Source: an uncultured Bacteroides sp.
GTDB taxonomy: Bacteria > Bacteroidota > Bacteroidia > Bacteroidales > Bacteroidaceae
Direction: 5' to 3'
DNA length: 11,097 nt
NCBI GenBank assembly: GCA_900553815.1
Contig: USEY01000078.1
Span: 1-11,097 of the forward strand
In this document: piece by piece, positions 6,702 through 11,097 of the stretch
Position numbering within the stretch: the stretch's first letter is position 1
Layout of the letters: every line of letters begins with the position of its first letter
The notes under the pieces: model-generated
Database searches by the model: none
Told to the model about the DNA's origin: nothing
The model's input: the letters and a program-made list of their open reading frames with translations, nothing else
Made by a program: the position numbers and the translations under genes

Positions 6702-8885
6702 TTAGTTTGCCATTTCGGAAATGAACTTGATGCGCACCAGTCGTACTTCCTCTTCAGTGAACTCATCGCCCAGTTCCTCAAGCGCATCTTCTATATCGTC
6801 GGTAGTCGATTCTTTGAAGTAATCATAGATGTCGAGCATGTGGTCTTCATCCATGATTTCGTCCAGGAAGTAATCAATGTTAAGCTTCGTACCCGAGTAA
6901 ACGATGGCTTCGATTTCATCGAGCAACTCATCAAATTCAATGCCTTTGGAAACGGCAATATCATCGAGAGCAACCTTGCGGTCGATAGCCTGAATGATAG
7001 CCACTTTCATCTTCGACTTATTGGCAACCGTGCGCACACGCAGGTCTTCGGGTCTTTCTATCTCATTCTCTTCGCAATGGCGCTTGATGAGCTTACAGAA
7101 TTCTTCACCATAACGCTTGGCCTTACCTGCTCCTACACCCGGAATGTTCTGCAACTCTTCCAGGGTAATGGGATAAATGGTAGCCATGGCTTCGAGTGAA
7201 GGATCTTGGAAGATGACATAAGGAGGAACCTCGAGCTGCTTGGACAACTTCTTGCGCAGGTCCTTCAGCATGGAATACAACGCCGGGTCTACGGCGCAAG
7301 CGCCTCCACCACGAGCCGGTGCTTCTTCTTCCACCTCCTCAAAGTCATTGTCTTCGGTTATCTTGAACGACTTCGGATGCTTCAGGAATTTCTTTCCCGC
7401 ATCAGTAACCTTCAAGATTCCGTAGTTTTCAACTTCCTTCGTCAAATAACCGGCTATCAAAGCTTGTCTGATGACTGCATTCCAAGTCTTATCTTCTTCA
7501 CCCATACCAGAACCGAACACTTCAAGGTCTTCATGCAAATGAGCCTGAACTTCCGAAGTTTCACGTCCCTGTATTACGTCTATAATATAGTCTGCCTTAA
7601 AATTCTCTTTCACCGCCAGAATGGCTTCAATGACGGTACACAATAATTCTTGAGCCTCCACTTGTTTTTTGGGATTTAAACAGTTGTCACAATTTCCACA
7701 ATTATCTTCCGTATATTCCTCACCAAAGTAGTGCAACAACGTCTTGCGACGACATACGGACGATTCGGCATAAGCAGCAGTCTCAAGCAGAAGCTGCTTG
7801 CCAATTTCCTGTTCTGCTACAGGTTTGCCCTGCATAAACTTTTCCAGTTTCTGCAAGTCTTTATTCGTATAGAATGTAATGCACTTGCCTTCACCACCAT
7901 CGCGTCCGGCACGACCTGTCTCCTGATAATAACCTTCCAAACTCTTGGGAATGTCATAGTGTATCACAAATCGCACATCGGGTTTGTCAATACCCATACC
8001 GAAGGCTATGGTAGCAACGATTACGTCAATCTTTTCCATCAAGAAATCATCCTGATTCTGTGTACGGGTAGCCGAATCCATACCGGCATGATAGGCTCTG
8101 GCATTAATGCCATTGGCCTGAAGAATCTCGGCCAGTTCTTCCACCTTCTTTCTGCTCAAGCAATAAATAATGCCGGACTTCTCGGGATTATTTCTGATAA
8201 ACTTGATGATGTCCTTATCAATATTGGCCGTCTTGGGACGAACCTCGTAATACAGATTGGGACGGTTAAAAGAAGATTTGAATACCTGCGCATCAATCAT
8301 GCCCAGATTCTTCTGAATGTCGTGCTGTACCTTGGGCGTAGCCGTAGCTGTCAAAGCTATCAAAGGAGCCTTACCTATTTCATTAATAATAGGACGTATG
8401 CGACGATATTCAGGACGGAAGTCATGTCCCCACTCCGAAATACAGTGAGCTTCATCTACAGCATAGAAGGAAATCTTCACCGTCTTCAGGAATTCAACAT
8501 TTTCTTCCTTTGTCAGCGATTCGGGAGCCACATACAAAAGCTTGGTCTTTCCGCTGATAATATCAGACTTAACCTGATCTATCGCACTCTTATTAAGGGA
8601 AGAATTAATAAAATGGGCGACCCCGTCTTCTTCACTAAAATTGCGCATCGCATCGACTTGATTCTTCATCAATGCAATAAGTGGAGAAATGACAATGGCT
8701 GTGCCTTCCATCAGCAATGAGGGCAACTGGTAGCACAACGACTTTCCTCCGCCAGTAGGCATCAGCACGAAGGTGTCATTGCCTGCCAACAAATTCTGAA
8801 TAATAGCCTCCTGGTTTCCTTTAAAATTATCAAACCCGAAGTATTTTTTCAGTTGGTCTGTCAAATTAATATTCTTCCCTGCCAT
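6702..8885 (-). CDS. recQ: ATP-dependent 3'-5' DNA helicase RecQ, with HRDC and C-terminal HTH domains
   Basis: RecQ unwinds forks, D-loops and other branched DNA during recombination and repair. The 727-residue protein has the full core: Walker A PTGGGKS (43-49), DEAH box (144-147) followed by CISEWGHDFR, LTATATP (178-184), YHAGMD (265-270), ATIAFGMGIDKPDVR (291-305) and QETGRAGRDG (321-330). The zinc site Cys378/396/399/402 matches E. coli spacing almost exactly. A winged-helix region follows at about 410-510, then an acidic linker around 512-523 and an HRDC-type domain about 535-610 containing LQNIPGVGAGKAKRYG. The C-terminal 110 residues (VALDDIAVSKGIEFDELLDE and onward) resemble the HTH_40 domain found on some RecQ proteins, absent from the 609-residue E. 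coli enzyme. No missing catalytic residue was seen. Confidence 0.96.
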   Translation of the reverse strand: MAGKNINLTDQLKKYFGFDNFKGNQEAIIQNLLAGNDTFVLMPTGGGKSLCYQLPSLLMEGTAIVISPLIALMKNQVDAMRNFSEEDGVAHFINSSLNKSAIDQVKSDIISGKTKLLYVAPESLTKEENVEFLKTVKISFYAVDEAHCISEWGHDFRPEYRRIRPIINEIGKAPLIALTATATPKVQHDIQKNLGMIDAQVFKSSFNRPNLYYEVRPKTANIDKDIIKFIRNNPEKSGIIYCLSRKKVEELAEILQANGINARAYHAGMDSATRTQNQDDFLMEKIDVIVATIAFGMGIDKPDVRFVIHYDIPKSLEGYYQETGRAGRDGGEGKCITFYTNKDLQKLEKFMQGKPVAEQEIGKQLLLETAAYAESSVCRRKTLLHYFGEEYTEDNCGNCDNCLNPKKQVEAQELLCTVIEAILAVKENFKADYIIDVIQGRETSEVQAHLHEDLEVFGSGMGEEDKTWNAVIRQALIAGYLTKEVENYGILKVTDAGKKFLKHPKSFKITEDNDFEEVEEEAPARGGGACAVDPALYSMLKDLRKKLSKQLEVPPYVIFQDPSLEAMATIYPITLEELQNIPGVGAGKAKRYGEEFCKLIKRHCEENEIERPEDLRVRTVANKSKMKVAIIQAIDRKVALDDIAVSKGIEFDELLDEIEAIVYSGTKLNIDYFLDEIMDEDHMLDIYDYFKESTTDDIEDALEELGDEFTEEEVRLVRIKFISEMAN

Positions 8886-8947
8886 AATTCATTAAGGTTG
8901 TTTATTTAATTACGTGTTAGCTTTCTCTTTATTAAGTATACATCACA

Positions 8948-8969
8948 GAAAAAGCCCTGAGGGCCTTTT
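8948..8969 (-). terminator. Terminator-like hairpin between clpX and recQ
   Basis: On the minus strand AAAAGGCCC-TCA-GGGCTTTTT forms a compact stem with one bulged G and a T5 tail. It could end clpPX transcripts. The plus-strand reading is also followed by TTTT. It lies between the candidate recQ promoter and the recQ start, so it may instead act in the recQ leader. Confidence 0.6.
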
Positions 8970-9002
8970 CTCCAAAGTCCTTGATTTTTGAAGAACTCCT
9001 AA

Positions 9003-9033
9003 CAAAGTTATAAACAACTTCTTAAATTTCAAG
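9003..9033 (-). promoter_or_regulatory. Candidate recQ promoter
   Basis: On the minus strand CTTG (9033-9030), a 19-base spacer and TAACTTTG (9010-9003) closely fit the Bacteroides promoter pattern. Transcription from near 8996 would give a leader of about 110 bases that includes the hairpin at 8948-8969. I see no TAnnTTTG between that hairpin and the recQ ATG. Confidence 0.5.
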
Positions 9034-9102
9034 CATAATCAGCCTAATATTTTTCATATACAGAAAGACATTTCAGGCATAGCGGCATTTACATTCTGAT
9101 TA

Positions 9103-10347
9103 TCAAGCATTTTGTAATCTTGCCAAGTTGGCCTTCTCCAATTGTTGCTTGGCATAATCAAGCGTTACAACAAATGTGTCCTTGGATTCGGAAGGAAGCT
9201 CGAACATGGCGTCCATCATGATGGTCTCTACAATAGAACGCAAGCCACGCGCTCCCAACTTATATTCAATGGCCTTGTCCACAATATATTCGTACACATC
9301 ATCCTCGAAAGACAGCTTCACATTATCCATCTCAAACAGCTTGATATACTGTTTGATAATAGAATTCTTAGGCTCAGTCAGGATAGCCCGCAATGCTGTA
9401 CGGTCCAAGGGATTCAGGTATGTGAGTACCGGCAAGCGACCGATGATTTCAGGAATAAGTCCGAAAGCTTTCAAATCTTGAGGAGCAATATATTGCATCA
9501 GGTTCTCCTTGTCGATAGTAGCTGTATTGCGTACGGCACCATAGCCCACTACATGAGTATTCAGACGTTGGGCTATTTTCTTCTCAATGCCATCAAATGC
9601 ACCGCCACAAATAAAGAGAATGTTCTTCGTATTGACAGGAATCATCTTCTGCTCGGGATGCTTGCGACCACCTTGGGGAGGAACATTCACGATGGAACCT
9701 TCCAACAGCTTCAACAGTCCCTGCTGCACTCCTTCACCGCTGACATCACGCGTAATGGAGGGATTGTCACCCTTACGTGCAATCTTGTCTATTTCATCTA
9801 TAAAGACAATGCCTTGTTCGGCTTCAGGCACATTATAGTCAGCCACCTGAAGCAAACGGGTCAGGATACTCTCAATATCCTCGCCTACATAACCGGCTTC
9901 GGTCAGTACAGTAGCATCAACAATGGTAAAAGGAACATGAAGCAACTTGGCTATGGTACGAGCCAAAAGAGTCTTTCCCGTACCCGTGCTACCTACCATG
10001 ATGATATTCGACTTTTCAATCTCCACATCATCGGCAGTATCTTTCTGCAATATGCGTTTATAGTGATTGTATACCGACACGGAAAGAAAACGCTTGGCAT
10101 CGTCCTGCCCAATGACATACTGGTCGAGGAAACTTTTAATTTCCATCGGTTTGGGCAACTCCTTCAAGTTCAACTTTGTAGCCTTTCCTTTCTTGTCAGC
10201 TCCCATAGCCTCTTGCACGATTTCATAAGCTTGAGAAGCACAACTGTCACAAATATAACCGTTCATACCGGTAATGAGGAAGCCAACCTCATCTTCCGTA
10301 CGGCCACAAAAACTACATCTGTTCTTTGTACGTTTTGAATCTGCCAT
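9103..10347 (-). CDS. clpX: ATP-dependent unfoldase ClpX, ATPase subunit of ClpXP protease
   Basis: ClpX forms a hexamer that recognises tagged or specific proteins, unfolds them with ATP and feeds them into ClpP. In the 414-residue protein the N-terminal zinc-binding domain has Cys11, 14, 33 and 36. The AAA+ module shows Walker A GSTGTGKT (119-126), pore loop GYVG (152-155), Walker B VFIDE (181-185), RKH pore loop (228-230) and sensor-2 GARGLR (365-370). The ClpP-docking loop, IGF in E. coli, reads VGY here (267-269), a conservative variant. Its start lies 7 bases after the clpP stop, so the two are one operon and ribosomes may re-initiate. A purine run, AAAAAAGA, directly precedes the ATG. 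Confidence 0.97.
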   Translation of the reverse strand: MADSKRTKNRCSFCGRTEDEVGFLITGMNGYICDSCASQAYEIVQEAMGADKKGKATKLNLKELPKPMEIKSFLDQYVIGQDDAKRFLSVSVYNHYKRILQKDTADDVEIEKSNIIMVGSTGTGKTLLARTIAKLLHVPFTIVDATVLTEAGYVGEDIESILTRLLQVADYNVPEAEQGIVFIDEIDKIARKGDNPSITRDVSGEGVQQGLLKLLEGSIVNVPPQGGRKHPEQKMIPVNTKNILFICGGAFDGIEKKIAQRLNTHVVGYGAVRNTATIDKENLMQYIAPQDLKAFGLIPEIIGRLPVLTYLNPLDRTALRAILTEPKNSIIKQYIKLFEMDNVKLSFEDDVYEYIVDKAIEYKLGARGLRSIVETIMMDAMFELPSESKDTFVVTLDYAKQQLEKANLARLQNA

Positions 10348-10354
10348 TCTTTTT

Positions 10355-11020
10355 TTACTTCTTGTTAATCAACACCTCATCTATCATACCATAGTCTTTC
10401 GCTTCCTGAGCGGTCATCCAGTAATCGCGGTCAGAGTCTGCCCATACTTTGTCAAAAGGCGTATGAGAATGGTCGGCAATAATGGTGTAAAGTTCATTTT
10501 TCAGTTTCTGAATCTCACGTGCCGTGATTTCAATGTCAGAAGCCTGTCCCTGCACACCACCCAGCGGTTGATGAATCATCACACGCGAATGAGTCAGCGC
10601 CGAACGTTTGCCCTCAGCACCTGCCACCAACAACACAGCGGCCATGCTGGCAGCCATACCCGTACAGATAGTGGCCACCTTGCTGCTGATGAACTGCATG
10701 GTGTCGTAAATACCCAATCCTGCATATACTGAACCACCAGGAGAATTGATATAAATAGATATATCCTTACCCGGATCAACAGAATCCAGATAAAGAAGCT
10801 GCGCTTGCAAGGTATTGGCCGTATAATCGTCAATCTGTGTGCCCAAGAAAATGATGCGATCCATCATCAGACGTGAAAACACATCCAACTGGGTAACATT
10901 GAGCTGACGCTCTTCCAATATATAGGGGTTTAAATAACCGGCCTGTGACTTAATCACATCATCCAGTACCAAGCCATTCATACCCAAATGCTTGGTAGCG
11001 TATTTTCTAAAATCGTCCAT
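10355..11020 (-). CDS. clpP: ATP-dependent Clp protease proteolytic subunit ClpP
   Basis: ClpP is the barrel-shaped serine peptidase that degrades proteins delivered by ClpX in the cytoplasm. The 221-residue protein has the catalytic triad Ser125 (GMAASM), His150 (VMIHQPLGG) and Asp199 (DRDYW), with the same 25- and 49-residue spacings as the E. coli enzyme. INSPGGSV (91-98), the substrate-binding strand, and IYDTMQF (104-110) are also intact. The roughly 40 N-terminal residues before the conserved core are longer than the mature E. coli start and may include a processed propeptide. The gene precedes clpX in a tight operon. Confidence 0.97.
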   Translation of the reverse strand: MDDFRKYATKHLGMNGLVLDDVIKSQAGYLNPYILEERQLNVTQLDVFSRLMMDRIIFLGTQIDDYTANTLQAQLLYLDSVDPGKDISIYINSPGGSVYAGLGIYDTMQFISSKVATICTGMAASMAAVLLVAGAEGKRSALTHSRVMIHQPLGGVQGQASDIEITAREIQKLKNELYTIIADHSHTPFDKVWADSDRDYWMTAQEAKDYGMIDEVLINKK

Positions 11021-11097
11021 ATTTGTTTATCTTGTTTAAAGATTAAGGTGAGTTCTATCAATTCAATTTATCCTCTTGTATCAGACAGCAGAACTCT
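11021..11097 (-). other. Upstream leader of clpP
   Basis: An AT-rich 77-base stretch without an exact TAnnTTTG element. Seven-base arms, GAGTTCT and AGAACTC, form a distant inverted repeat near 11050 and 11096. No coding frame here can be assigned. In related genomes the trigger factor gene often lies upstream, so clpP may be transcribed from farther right. Confidence 0.3.

Noticed and set aside
7731..8720. Plus-strand open frame of 329 codons
   Set aside because: It is opposite the conserved helicase core of recQ, with no promoter or family resemblance.
9142..10338. Plus-strand open frame of 398 codons
   Set aside because: It lies wholly opposite clpX, whose every family motif is intact on the minus strand. 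The translated product shows no domain.

Overview
The window looks like chromosomal DNA from a Bacteroides-type member of the Bacteroidales. Two things point there. The block clpP-clpX-recQ is an arrangement I associate with that group, and several genes are preceded by its unusual promoter type (TTTG, about 19-21 bases, then TAnnTTTG) with little Shine-Dalgarno sequence. No rRNA, tRNA, CRISPR array or transposase gene was found.

Left part (1-3011, minus strand): two tandem paralogous genes, the left one cut by the window edge. The complete copy encodes a lipoprotein-type signal, a TPR-rich periplasmic region, one membrane segment, a cytoplasmic coiled coil and a C-terminal LuxR-like helix-turn-helix. 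It looks like a one-protein route from an envelope signal to transcription. The two genes are nearly identical at the N-terminal region and at the juxtamembrane linker, but diverge between them where the sensor repeats lie.

Repeat-rich spacer (3012-4239): the promoter and a 9-bp-arm palindrome of the regulator pair come first. Next is a strictly phased 22-bp degenerate tandem array of about 12 units. Two copies of a MITE-like element of about 170 bp follow, with 28-30 bp terminal inverted repeats and an attached hairpin. The spacer ends with a good Bacteroides-type promoter for mazG.

Middle part (4240-6436): mazG (plus strand, nucleotide pyrophosphohydrolase) converges on queA (minus strand, queuosine synthesis). 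The gap between them holds a 14-bp tandem repeat and a long inverted repeat.

Right part (6702-11020, all minus strand): recQ helicase, then clpX and clpP, encoding the ATPase and peptidase of the ClpXP protease. clpP-clpX is a tight operon. clpX and recQ are separated by a terminator-like hairpin that lies downstream of a candidate recQ promoter. A rho-independent terminator ends recQ just before queA.

The housekeeping half is ordinary. The regulator pair and the spacer upstream of it are the unusual parts.
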